From: Ascaris suum
Lineage: Eukaryota > Nematoda > Chromadorea > Rhabditida > Ascarididae
Length of the DNA stretch: 64,000 bases
Assembly (NCBI GenBank): GCA_013433145.1
Contig: CM024169.1
Location: 8,378,817 to 8,442,816 of the forward strand
Direction of reading: 5' to 3'
Below the pieces are notes generated by a model, which was given only the letters and a program-made list of their open reading frames with translations, did no database searches and was not told the DNA's origin. The first letter of the stretch is position 1. Each line of letters starts with the position of its first letter. Made by a program: the position numbers and the translations under genes. Of this stretch, positions 1 through 12,200 are shown piece by piece.

Positions 1-3000
1 TTGGTCGTGAAAGCAGTATTGCTTTAGTTAGATAACGTTTATGGACCGACTAAGGGTCGATCGGCGGACTCAACGATTGGTGATGGCAGCAGTCTTTGTC
101 GAAGTCGCACCACGAGCATGGGTGGCAATGTAAGAGGATGTTGCATTGATGGGTTTTTGCTGACGCCGGGAAATTACCTAGTAAAGGTGGGAAGGGGGTA
201 TCCGAGAGAGAGGGGTGGATAAGACAAGTGGTTGAAAATTGAGACAGTACCATCACCCTGAAGTTTTTGAGCACTGAGTTAGGATTTCGCTGCTTAGCCT
301 CAGTGTCGTTAGCTGCTGGAGTCTTCGACACATCATGAGGCAATTTCCCCTCAAAGGGCCTAAGGGGAATGTTTTTGAGAAATAGTGAGGGGAAAAATTA
401 GGTCCACTGCGATTTGTGTACCAGATGTTGCGCCTGTATTTCCCATCTGTGCAGAATCTTCGCCGAAACACAATTGAGTCTTTTCGCTCGATGTCAAGCA
501 TCTTTCTCAACGAAAGTTATTTTCGATTTTGCAATACAAAGAACAACTAGCAGCTGCCTGGAACCATTAGCAACCACTTTATGCGCGGTCATCGTCATAG
601 AAAAGCAAGGACTGTGATGAATTCGTGAAATGATTGACCAAAGAATACGTCTTCTGTAGGTTTTGAATCGAAGACTTCTCACTTAAATGGAGAGAGTGCA
701 AGACATGAAATATTTTGATGTCGTTGAAAATGCAGATAAAACGGGATGATGAAGTGTATTCGTGTGCTGCGTGGAATTTTCCGGAGGAATATTGGTTGTC
801 GTGAGAAGCAAGATTTTTGTATGGAACGATGTCCTATTTGTTCTTAAACGAGAAGCAAATGAGGAATTGTGCCTCGAAGTAATTAGGATGTGCGATTTTT
901 GCACCTCCGATTTGAGAGACTAAGCAACTTTAAAATACCACGGGAACAAAATAACGCAACAAGCTTCCTTAGAAAAACGTTAATTATCAAATTTACAGCA
1001 AAAAATCTTTTGCGTCGAAGGCAGTATGTGGCAGATTGGCAGATTAAGCCCCTAACGAGGGTATTAAATTGGGGGAGTGTGAAAGGACGGAAGAAATCGA
1101 GAATTCTTTGGCACTTTGCAGGAACTGCACATGGTACGGCGAAATTGAATCCTTTTTCGAGTTTCTTGACTTAAGCCATACCGATCGGGCAAATACTACC
1201 GCTGAAGTTTCTAAAAGTGGCAAATTGGTGCGAGTTTCGAGGTCGTAGAATTTTTCTCGGGGAACAGCAACATTCGAAATGGCTAATAAATACCTTTCTT
1301 GAGCTGAAAGCATGACCCAGACAGACTTATAGGCACCTACTTGCACATACTGAGACGTTACATCTCCCCTTCCCCAACATTCAAAAATGCTAGCCCTTTT
1401 TGCAGTTCTGTTTCAAGGTTTTTGTGTTGACATCCTGCGAAGGCGTCCATTTTATCACACGTTTCCTAGATGGGCGGAAGCTTTTATGTGTTAATAAGTA
1501 CAGATACCGCGGAGTGTTCATCGTCGTTCACGGTCTGGCTCTCTCGGCAGTGGTCACAGCGCCCTCAGTCATCGCAGTTTCTGCCGCAACACAGTAGGTT
1601 TTCTCATGTGTTATGATGACATTCTGTTTGCCGACCGTACTCTTTGCTTCATCGAATCGGTTTTGAATTGTAGCTGTTTAAGAGATTCCATGAGCCTATC
1701 AGTAAGCTGAGTAGGTCATGGTCGCCGTAAATGTCATGCAGTGACCATCGTTAATGATTAAAATTTGCAAAGAATTCTCGTCAGCTTTTCCTTATTTAAA
1801 GCTCAAAAGTTGTGGTATACGATCTCCTTTAGTAGATAATGGGGATTAGATTATCTGCTGCTCATTATGAAGGGGTCATGTCGTCCCGAGGACTGGCGTA
1901 TATGAGGACAACATTTTTCTTCTGAAATTTGTACAGATTGCTCTCTTTGTACTACCTGTCAAATCAAATTTTTTTTTCATGAGTTTGATGAAACGTTACA
2001 GGAGGATGTTAAGTTGTTCGATGAAAGGAATTTAAGCCTTTCTGCAGTAGGGTGCTTACCAGTTCCCATCGATTTAATCGATGTGGTGCCAGATTTGATA
2101 CACCAGACACCTGAGATGCAGAGATTACCTGTGAGGGAACGGGGCTGCTTACTGGTACCGAATGAATTCAAGAAGTTGATGCTGCGAGGTTTTGAGAAAT
2201 TGGGTGAAAGTAGCATCGAAGAGCGAGAAATAACGGAATGTTGTCTTTCAGTGTGGTCATGAGACAGTGGACAGGATGAATGAAGGAAGGGGTATTTGCA
2301 GCAATGAAGTCATTAGCGAGTGGCATTCGATTGCAACGAAGAATCATCGTGCATCAGCTTGCGGCAGTCTGAACGAGGTGATATGCAAGTTCTTTTGTTT
2401 TGGTGTTGTTGCCTCACTCGTCGAAACCTTTTTTTGCAAGGGAACATGCGGCGGCTCGAGTACTGTTTCAGATAACTTTGCGATTCTATTGACGTAGTGT
2501 GGCGAAGTGTGATTCTGAATTGCCGTGATCCAGATCCAGTCCTAAACCTAATTCTACACTGATTCTACATTTCTACATTGGTACCTTTGGCATCCTGAAG
2601 CTGTGCGTTGCCACATCCCATAAAGAATCCCTTCTAGTGATGATGTGTTTCATACATGCATATATCGGTAGCGTTCACTAAGGGGAATCACCGCTATGAA
2701 ATTATATGATCCACGCACACGTAATTATGTCCAGGCACAATTACTTGGCAAAGCGTCAGTTTATTACACGAATTTAGAAGGCACTTCTAGACGGTAGGTC
2801 AAGCGATCACCTACAGGCACGCATTCTAAGGTGGTATATTAGCGGTCACTTCTTGGCCAAAGGCCAGGTCACATCTTTTGCATTCTTTCTGAAACGAAGT
2901 TATATATTTGGGCATTCATGCAGCGGCGTTTCTCATGTGCTTGTGCGAAAAGGAACAAAGTGAATATACCTCTGCAAGGGGGGGGGGGGGCGTCCTGCTT

Positions 3001-3151
3001 TTGCGGATCTGTTGCGCTCTTGCAACCTTCGGCGCGGATGATTACTTATTATGCCGCCGCCATATTAAGGTGTTTTTAGCATTACAATTAATGCAGACTG
3101 TTTTTTTTTTGAAAATGTAAATTTTTCAAGGGTAACGAACGAGCGATTGGA
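1..3151. other. Upstream non-coding region, no gene recognised
   Basis: No open frame here resembles a known protein, and none assembles into a phase-compatible exon chain. Frames reach only about 100 codons, as expected by chance. The stretch holds a 13-G homopolymer at 2978-2990. It ends in a pyrimidine-rich run with an AAG at 3128-3130, about 20 bases before the proposed start codon of the first gene. That site could be a spliced-leader or ordinary 3' splice site. Confidence 0.5.
2978..2990. repeat. 13-G homopolymer
   Basis: Uninterrupted G run upstream of anillin A. Confidence 0.95.
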
Positions 3152-3253
3152 ATGGACGTTGTTGGAGATACGCGGGGCAACGAAGACCTGAGTAAACTGC
3201 TTTCTGCTCGAATCGCGATGCATAGTACTTCTACATGCAGCATGGGGAGTGAG
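3152..3253 (+). CDS. ANLN: Anillin A, proposed first coding exon
   Basis: It runs from ATG to GAG before a GT donor: 34 codons, phase 0 at its end, beginning MDVVGDTRGNEDLSK. The downstream exons also start in phase 0. There is no homology support, so this start is inferred from frame and splice signals only. Confidence 0.45.
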
Positions 3254-6200
3254 GTAGCTTATCTTGGCTTTATTTTATTTTTGCCCACCTTCTTCCCCCT
3301 CATCTCCTTCCACTCCCCATCTCTACACTTTCTCCCAGCTTATCTTTTTGGGTTTTGAGATGTGGTTTGTTTTCTTTTTTTTTGGTGCCACGTCGAGGGA
3401 TTCTGGAATAAGCTCAGATATGACGAACGATGCCCACGATCAGTTCGACTCCATGCATAAAGTTCACCAGGTTTTCTGAGATTCCTTCGTGGTGGGTAGA
3501 GGTTTAGCAACGAAAAAGTGAGCACTGAAATGAGTGTGCATTCAGGCTTCTGAATTAAAATTGTGGTTCTTTTGAACGTTGCACATTAGTTCACCAACAA
3601 TTTTCAGAGCGTCTTCGACAAAGATGAGTTAGACGGCATACAGAACGACAGCTCTAATATTGTTGATGGGAGTGCTGGTGCAGCAGACAAAGCTGGTGAC
3701 CAAGCGGTGATCGACATGAATAGCGAGGTTGGTGCTTTCATGTTTTGAGTAGAAGTTTTATTAACAGAAGTGGTTTGTTATTGGAGGTCATCATTGACCA
3801 GCGTCTATAGAGGGCTAGTTGGCCCTTGTTGTCATCCTGGAGAGACCTGTGATCCGACAGTTAATTGATCTGGGAATACAAGCGGTCTCTTAATCACACT
3901 TAATGAATAAGGAAATGATTGCAAAGTTTAACTCATTCTTCATGAGGGGAATGGTTAGAAACATCTCTCGTTAACGAGAAAATTCTTCTGAGTTATTGTT
4001 TATTTTGAGCTCATTTGATTTATCTCTTTGTGATCATTCGATTTTCACCTGAGCAGCATATACTGTGAATCATTAGGAATCGCTTATAGAATGCAGATAC
4101 CGTGTGACTTCAAATAACACATTCCTTGCAATGAGCTTCCTCCCTTCGCTGAGTTCGAATTTGTTTCATACGTTTTGGGAGGTCTTCGGTTCTAAAGAGG
4201 ATTTGTTTGAAGGCATCGGCTGGACATTAAACATTCCGACAGACAAATATCTTCTCAGACAAGCAAGCGTGAAGCAGACTCATCAGAATATAGCCGGCTG
4301 AGTAAAGCTTTTCAAAATTAATCGGCATATGTTGGGCTGCGTAAAAATATATTCTCCGACGTTAACAGTTTACTAGTGTATAGTGTAGCGAGGTAATACT
4401 TCTTACGAAAGCATTGCTTCTGAAGCTTGAGTCAGAAATGATAACCATTTCTTCGATCATTTTGTTCTGCGTTATGCTTCACTCGGTTGACGCCGTTTTG
4501 TGGTATGGGAACCGGGTGAGTGAAAAATCGTTTCGTGCTCGTTTGTGGAATATTTCGAGGTTTACAGTAGGTAGATGGGTTGAGAAGAATATGATGACAT
4601 GCATCAACTCCGAACCCCCGACAGTTCATCAAAGTTTTGGCTGAAAAATGTTTTGTTTATGCATACTTAACTTTTTTCATATCCGTATGTTTTTAAACAT
4701 TTGCAGAATGAAATTCCATTTTCTGATTGATGATGAAGAATGGAGAGATACCAGCGAAAAGCAGGAAAGCGGACGCGTTTCATGTCCACTTACTTGCCTT
4801 TCGTTGATATGCTTTTATTCATCGTCATTATTCCGATTATCTGAAACAAGTGATTGTCCTGTTTTGTGATGAGTGTTTATATAGCTGTTACCACCCACAC
4901 AGTTAGCAAGTCGTGCTTTTCTGCTGTGAACATATACGCTCGATTAATGTAGACATTGTTTTATAGTGGTAAATAATGTGGTACAAACGTTTCTATGAAT
5001 TCTTAAAACTCAACTGTCTGTTTATTTAAACTATATTGATTATATACAGGATATGTGTACTGCCTGTGGTGATATGAAATCAGTAGATGGAGATCTTGAT
5101 AAGAGGGAATCTGCTGTGAATGTGGCAAGCTTTTTCATTGTTTATTTATTTGGTAAATAACGATGACCACTTATTAGCACAGGTTCTTATCAAATAGCAT
5201 TTGCGTTTACTCCGAGGTGTCCTCTTTTATCGATCGGTGTTTCATTTGAAAAATTCCCTGAAACTATATCCATGATAAAGGTACTGATTATTGTAGTCGT
5301 AATAGAGACATGCAATTCCTTCCTGAACTTTCGCGATTGCGCGCACTGTGTTCGCAATGTGATCCCAGTTATATTCTACAACTTTTGTGGTGGATTTTAT
5401 TCTTTTCACATAAAGAATGCGTGGGTGGATTCGGGCAAAACTTATCGAAAGAGGCTGAATATTGTTTCGCTTGCTTCATTACCGCCGACTTGTGCTCTCT
5501 ATCATAGGTGCGGATAAGAGTTGAATTTTTTATGAATTTGCAGGCAGGTGTGACGCTGCTGTTAAGCACATCATGTGTGTCTTCAGCAAAATCGAACAAC
5601 AATCAGCGAACCCATATTAGCGTTTTGAATCTTCCGGTTGCGTGTGGTGATCGTGGAGATCATATTGGGAGTCGACCGCACTCCGCCGCCGAGGTTATTA
5701 CATCTTGCAGCAGTATGGTTCCTTATCGGAATAGGACTTAGATATGACTAGGTCTTTTTTGTCTTTGGTTCTAACGAACTACTGTTGTTTATGTTTGATT
5801 AATCCAATACGGTATTAAGCTTCTATAAATATAAAAGAAGCCGAGCTTGACCAGGCTTTTTGTCAGGCTCTGTGAAGTCGCTTTTGCAAACGCACTATCC
5901 CGTTGATTTTTGCCGAAGTTGTCGCTGTACCGTGCATATTTTGCAGGTGACATTAAAGATCGATGATGAGGATAATCTGCTGTCGAATACTGAATCCATG
6001 GGAAACGATGTACCATCCTACGAGCTTACAAAAGTTTCGGCAACGCGGTCCGGCATTTCGTCAACTGCGTCCGCGGAGGACGCCAGTTTCGTATCGCTTA
6101 CGGTGCTGAAGAATTTTTTTTCTTTTTTTTTGATTGTGTTACAAGTCACTATGAAAGAATCACTGCAAATAATCGTTGAATAAATTTGTTTGCATTGATT

Positions 6201-9200
6201 TAGAGCAGATTTCTCTCAACTTTCTGATTTTTGAACGCTCCATCTGATCTTCAGATTTCAAGGAAGTGAGTTTTTTCTTATGCGATTTTCGAATAAGACT
6301 TTCTCGATCGCATTTCCCGTTTGTTCAAGTGTTGATTCATTGTTCTGTTTGTATAAAACGTTGCAACGATTTAATTGATCTCCGAATGAACGCAGTGCTT
6401 CAAAATTGCTTACCAACTATCCTTAAAGAGCATTGAACTCGGTTTGTTTCTGATGAAGCCGTAAGGAAAGTGTTCGTTATGCAGGGTAGAAGCTTCTCTC
6501 TTCTCTTATTCAACTCTTTTGATCTTTCGATGAGTTTGTTAATGCTTTTCTATAATTGCATGCGAGAAATTCTTAATTTCCTCTTTCCCAGCAATATCGG
6601 CAAAGAAAGTTGTGTTGACGTCGAATATACGGGCGTTGATAGTGAAGTTTCTGGAAGCATAAAAAATCGAGGTATTCTTTCTGTTCTCATTTAGGATTAT
6701 TTACAGTGTGATGAGGCGAATTCGAAGGTAAGTGCTGCGGGAACGCCATCGAAAAGCTATAATGAAGGACATATTTTAATGAAGGTATCAGCTGCATTTT
6801 AACCACATCCTTCAGTTATGTTCTTTTGAAATGGTTTTATTTTAGGGTTGGGAGAACTAGTGCATGAATAATCACTTTTGGAATAAGGCTGTAGGAATTG
6901 GGGAGGTGGAGGCTTTTGAAGGATGTTAAATTAGGGGCTATCAGCGATGCGGGAAAGCGATATACTTTCATGCCTCCTAGAGAAACTATCTGAATCGTCT
7001 GCACAAAGAGCATGCTAGCGAGATAACTTGTTATGTAATCCAGCTTGAAATAGCCACCTTTTATTTATTTTATTTAATAATCAGTACAGTTCAGTAAAAA
7101 CTTGTTGAATTCAGTAGGTTTTGTGCTTTATTTTTATCGCCATGCACTTCTCAGTTCTTATCGGCTCTGGGATGGGATAGAGGTTGGGGATTATTTATGG
7201 AGTTCCCAGAGCTATAAATTGTTTCTATTACAGAATGCACCTAGCGGTTTCTTTCGTAGAGCGAGTTCACTGCGACTGCACATTTGGCTGAAGCAATTCA
7301 AGCGATTTTGGGAGGGACTTCCGCAGTCGGAATTTTTGAGCGTTTGACTCCTTAGTTGTTATTACCACAATTTATCGAATGTAGTGCTTATATTTTTGGA
7401 CAACAATGTTTTAAATTACTGCATATGTTCAGATTGCTATAGGTTACGATTGCTACATTCGCATGTCCGGCACATCGTTGTTTCTGCATTCTTGTAATTA
7501 TTTCAAAGATTCTTAAAAGAGAATTTGCTGTTCGAGTTGTTCACGTAAACGTCTGATTTGTTTAGGAATCGGGCACTCCTCTGATGATGCGTGGAGATTC
7601 GTTTTCAAACACGCCTTCTTCAGCATTGAATAGAACTCTCTACTCGCGTGCTGAATTTGAACAGAGAAAGGCGGCTATTATCGAGGTGAGTTGCTTTCTT
7701 ATGAAAGATTATGAGGTTGTGATGAATCGAAGTGCTTCTCGCACTCGTCCTATTGCTTGCAACAGGAAGCGTGGTGAGATTGAACAAATTTTGTTCAGTT
7801 AATGGAGTTATTCGTTAATAAGGAAACACGATGTCCTGTCTGCAACATAAATCTAAGTTCGTCTCGTCGATATTCGTGTCAGGGATGTCAGAATGTGCAG
7901 GATGAGGGAACGGTTTTAGGTTGCGTTGTTGCTTTAAGTGAGTGGTGGACAACGTGATGTAGACTGCATGACAAGGACTCCACAAGGGAGGGGGGATTGC
8001 AGTGTCAAATTTTATGGGGAGGAATTGCGGATAAAATAAGTGCGCGGTGAATTTGAGGGTATGCAGGAACGGCGATAATTTAAAATGCAGGTTATGGCGT
8101 GAGAAGCAATATCTTTTCAGATCCTCGACAAATTTCGGTTTGAGAAATCAAGTCGCTTCGAAGTGTTTAAAATCTGCGCGAGGGCAAGAAGTGCTTTTTT
8201 ATGGATGTAGGAACGACAAAGATGGGAAGATATTTTGCACTGCCAAAAAAGGTGCCTTCTACCACCCAGTACATCAGCTCATCTGTTAAGTACAGGTGGT
8301 GTTAGATTTGGTGATGGTGCTCTTCTAGAGCATCCTCCTGAGATATGCTTTGCAGGCTACTATGCAACAGAAACGTGATTCGCACTCGGCATGGCCGTTG
8401 GTGTACCCGTTTGGTTCTTCCGACGGCAGCAGTCAGCAACAACAAGGCTCCATTCTTTACCACTCTCCTTCACCTCCGCGACCGCTCTACAAGCCGAAAA
8501 AGCCTATCCAAAACTTTGGAACTGATGTATATAACAGCAAAAATCGATTCAAGGAAGAGTCGATGGAAGAGCGCCATCTTGAGGTATACGTTAACGGCTT
8601 TAGATAATTATGATTTTAATGTCCTTCTTTTGTTCGCGACTTTTGTTTTTTGGACTGGAGTCCATATGTAGTTTGAGCGCATGTCTGCTTGTCTAATGCC
8701 TTTGAGTCGCACCCCCTGCTATTCATTGCTCTTTTCTTCAAGCGTTGATGTAAGCTTCTTGCTTGTTCGCATGCAAAGAATTCGGCTTCAGGATCTTGCA
8801 GCGGACATTATTTTTTTTTTCTTTATCGAAATCGCAGTTATTAAAACCAGCGTTCGCAAGTTTGCGCTGTTGAAGTTTGTCATTAGCATTATCAACGTGC
8901 TAGTGGCTTCCATTTGTTTTATAATCATATTTCATCCAGTTTTAAAGATTTTTGAATCTTTTCAAGAACAGGTGACGTGCAGAAGTCATTCTGTTGTTAT
9001 TACTTGGTGTTGCTTGAGTAGATCACATTTTTAGAGCCGCTCTGCTTCTATGTCAAACGATAATCAACGAGCTAGTAGAACCCCGAGTCACAACAGTTCT
9101 TCCGACTATTCTACTCGGATCCGCTCGGATCATGTGGCATCACACAGCAGTATCTCGTCGTCCACTCGTGATCCTCATATTTACTACGAGGTTTTTAAAA

Positions 9201-12200
9201 GATTTTTTGGGCGTTGTATTGCGACATATCTTTTATGCTGAGATATGCCTGTATTATGCTGTTATATGCTTCGTATAGTTTCGGAAGCGCCGTGTAAACC
9301 ACAGTCGGGAATTTAGTGTTAATATAGTGTTTGCTCAGTGACTGCGCCGTGCGATGAGGGATGAGGTGAAAGTCTTGAGGCTATAGTATTGATATATTTC
9401 GTAAGAGGCTTTAGGATGACATGCAATTGGCCAACATGCAATATACTGTACTGCAGGCAGAGTGCACTTTTTGCACATTCTTCGTTGATGAGTGCATAAT
9501 TTGAACGGAATTCATTCACATAAATTATGCTATGCGAAAGCGATAGGGTTTCAATATGGTTTTGGTTCCGAGGTTGCAACTCATCCATTCGGCCACTAAT
9601 TAATTGAGGCCATGATCTAAAATATTTCAGCGGGTGCGTTCGTCGAAGCCAACTGGTCACACTTCTGAGTGTCCCGAATGCACTGCAGAAGTGATTGGCG
9701 AATCGCGTGGACGAGACAATATGGAGCATTCTCTAGCAGCACTCTCGGATGAAATTTCTGCAATAAGGTTCTCCATTAAACAACTTTATAGCTGTTTTGA
9801 GCGGTTTATAAATAATGGAGTGTTCGGTGTCAGGTCAACAGATTTCCAACTTGAGATGTATGACCAAGTAGCTGAAGTGCTTATCCGTAGATGTCATTAT
9901 TGTATTTTTTTAAATTACTGAAAGGGGAGACGAGGGAGGGGAGGGAAGGAGGCGAGTGATGCCAGCTTCAATGTTATGGGTGCAAGGCGGGTGTTTGCAT
10001 AATACTTCCGTTGTCACATTCCTTCACGTATTTCTCAACACATGAACTGAGCCGCCTTGCATACCTCTCACATATGGTTTTTTTCATCGTTCGCAGTGCG
10101 GCCCGAGATGTGTTTTGTTTATTTAATCGTTTTAACGCCCTGATGTGGCAAAATATGCAAAAGTCTGTGGGGTGAAGAGCATGAAGGAGGAAACGGCCAC
10201 AAAGCTACAACTTAGCAATAAACATCTAGTGCGTAAAGGCAGCAAAATGCATAGATCGAAATGACTCGGCCGCAGCTTAAAATCTAGCGAAGTTGGTGCT
10301 TAACGATATAAGTGGGAAGCGGATTCGAGACTCGTAGAACGCGAAACTGGAAACTATGCAGAACATTGTTTGTGTTGCAACGTCTTTTGCAACCTGAAAT
10401 TGATGTGCACGTCGACAACGTGGAGGGGCGAACCAACATAGTTCTGACAGCGAGATGACGGAGAAGCTGAATAAAATTTTGTAGCAAAGAATCAAGTCAA
10501 AATTGAGCCAACGATACTCCAAATGTTCTAAGTTAAAGATATATGTCTGCTATTGAAACTAGGCTGATGCAGACCACGATAAATTTTGCGGAAAGCAATG
10601 TGGATAAGGCATGATAGGTGCTGCGCATTAACATTTTGGTCTGTGGTATCATTTCGCTGTGGTATCACGCACTGTGATGGTATCGTGTGGCTTGTACAGG
10701 TCCATATAGTCGCATTGTGAGGGTCAGTGGAAGAATGACCTAATGCTTTTCATTCATTTGTAAATGCATTTCCACAGTTCATGTTCTTTCGAATAGTTTT
10801 ATTCTTGAATTAATGTAATTTTATTCGTTGTCGAAATTTTTTTTTGGCATTTTGGCACATTGTGCTGTTCTTTGCACCTAATTGCAGTTTAACCCGTGAC
10901 CATTGAGAAGGGATCGTCTTTTAAGAGGATGTTTGTATTTTTGTATTGATTTGCTTCGAATACATTTACAGACATCACGTTTCACGTGGACAGACGCGAA
11001 GGCTGGCATCGCTGTTCGAGAATATGGTGGCGTCCACCGCTGGGGATGCGGGTCTTCCATCGCTTAGGCGCAACAAGTCACTTCCACCTCCAAAAGCATC
11101 GCATGAACCTTATCAACATCAAGAAATGCTCGAAAAACAAAGTCTGGGTAAGTGAGCGGGCACATGCTAGGCGTGTTTTTCGTTGATTCTACCTCGAAGA
11201 TTGCCACGAAAAGAAGTTTTGAGAGTTCCAAAACTCTAGTGACGGCTTAATGGAATGCTTACTTCCATTATGGCATCTGTGACCATCTGTATTTGTTGAT
11301 TTGTCGTTTTGCAGACGACAGTTTTCTGAATGAACGTCGTCAGGAAGGAATGAAACTGTGCGCTAAAGTTCCCGCTCACCGTGCATTCGAAAGTGGCGAT
11401 AAGCGCTTTTTCGACTGGGATTCAGAACTTGCTGCCTGTAAGGGAAATACGAAAAATGCTAATGTGCGCTCTCTTGCCGACCGGTTCGTTTGTTTCCTGT
11501 TGCATATTGCTCGTTAGTAACCTGTTCACGGCTGTTTCGTGATGTAAATTGAAGGAGAGACCCGATGAGCGAGTGTTGGTCTAGTATGAACACACTTGGC
11601 GACGTCGGTGATTAACAGTGTAAAGGACAGCATCGAAAGCGGTCAGGGAAAATCAGAGACTGATGTTGGATTATGATATTAAGAACTTGGGCATTCCCGA
11701 ATTGCTTCCATTCCCATCGTCCTTCACGGACTTTCTGAAATATGGGCTTGTGCGATGTCCATTCATCCAGTCCCAGAAATCATGTTGAAGTGGCGCTGAC
11801 TAGGTTAGTGGTGTTCTGTCCGCAGTGTTTGTCTTCGCGATCATTAACAAATTTTTGGATAATTATTATCATACATTGCGGTTGAATTTTCATTTTGGAT
11901 GTACCACATTTTGAGGTAAAGCAGCGATGAAGTTACGGTTTTTGATCGCTAAGGAAAGCTGACCTTGCAAGACAACCTCATGGACTCTCGATTGTCATAC
12001 CACACTTGTATATATACGTATGCATATACACTGTATGCGCCATGCATAGACGCATGCTTTGCGCCATGCATTGAGCGATAAGTGGGTTTATACGTTTATG
12101 TATACGATTGTTATACATAATGCTGTCGTCTGCATACGCCCACTTGTATTGGTACATTATGTACTGTTGCTGTGAGGTGCCAAAGTTTCAGTGACTTCTT

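Noticed and set aside
3399..3474. Frame RDSGISSDMTNDAHDQFDSM between the first two anillin A exons
   Set aside because: No acceptor with the required phase; the AG before it has a poor context.
6592..6691. Possible anillin A exon KESCVDVEYTGVDSEVSG
   Set aside because: Its start requires a preceding phase-2 end, but the upstream exon ends in phase 0 and joins directly to 7566.
6708..6728. 21-base micro-exon between TTTACAG and GTAAGT in anillin A
   Set aside because: Splice signals are good, but no gene B counterpart exists and the gene A frame is complete without it. It could be an alternative exon.
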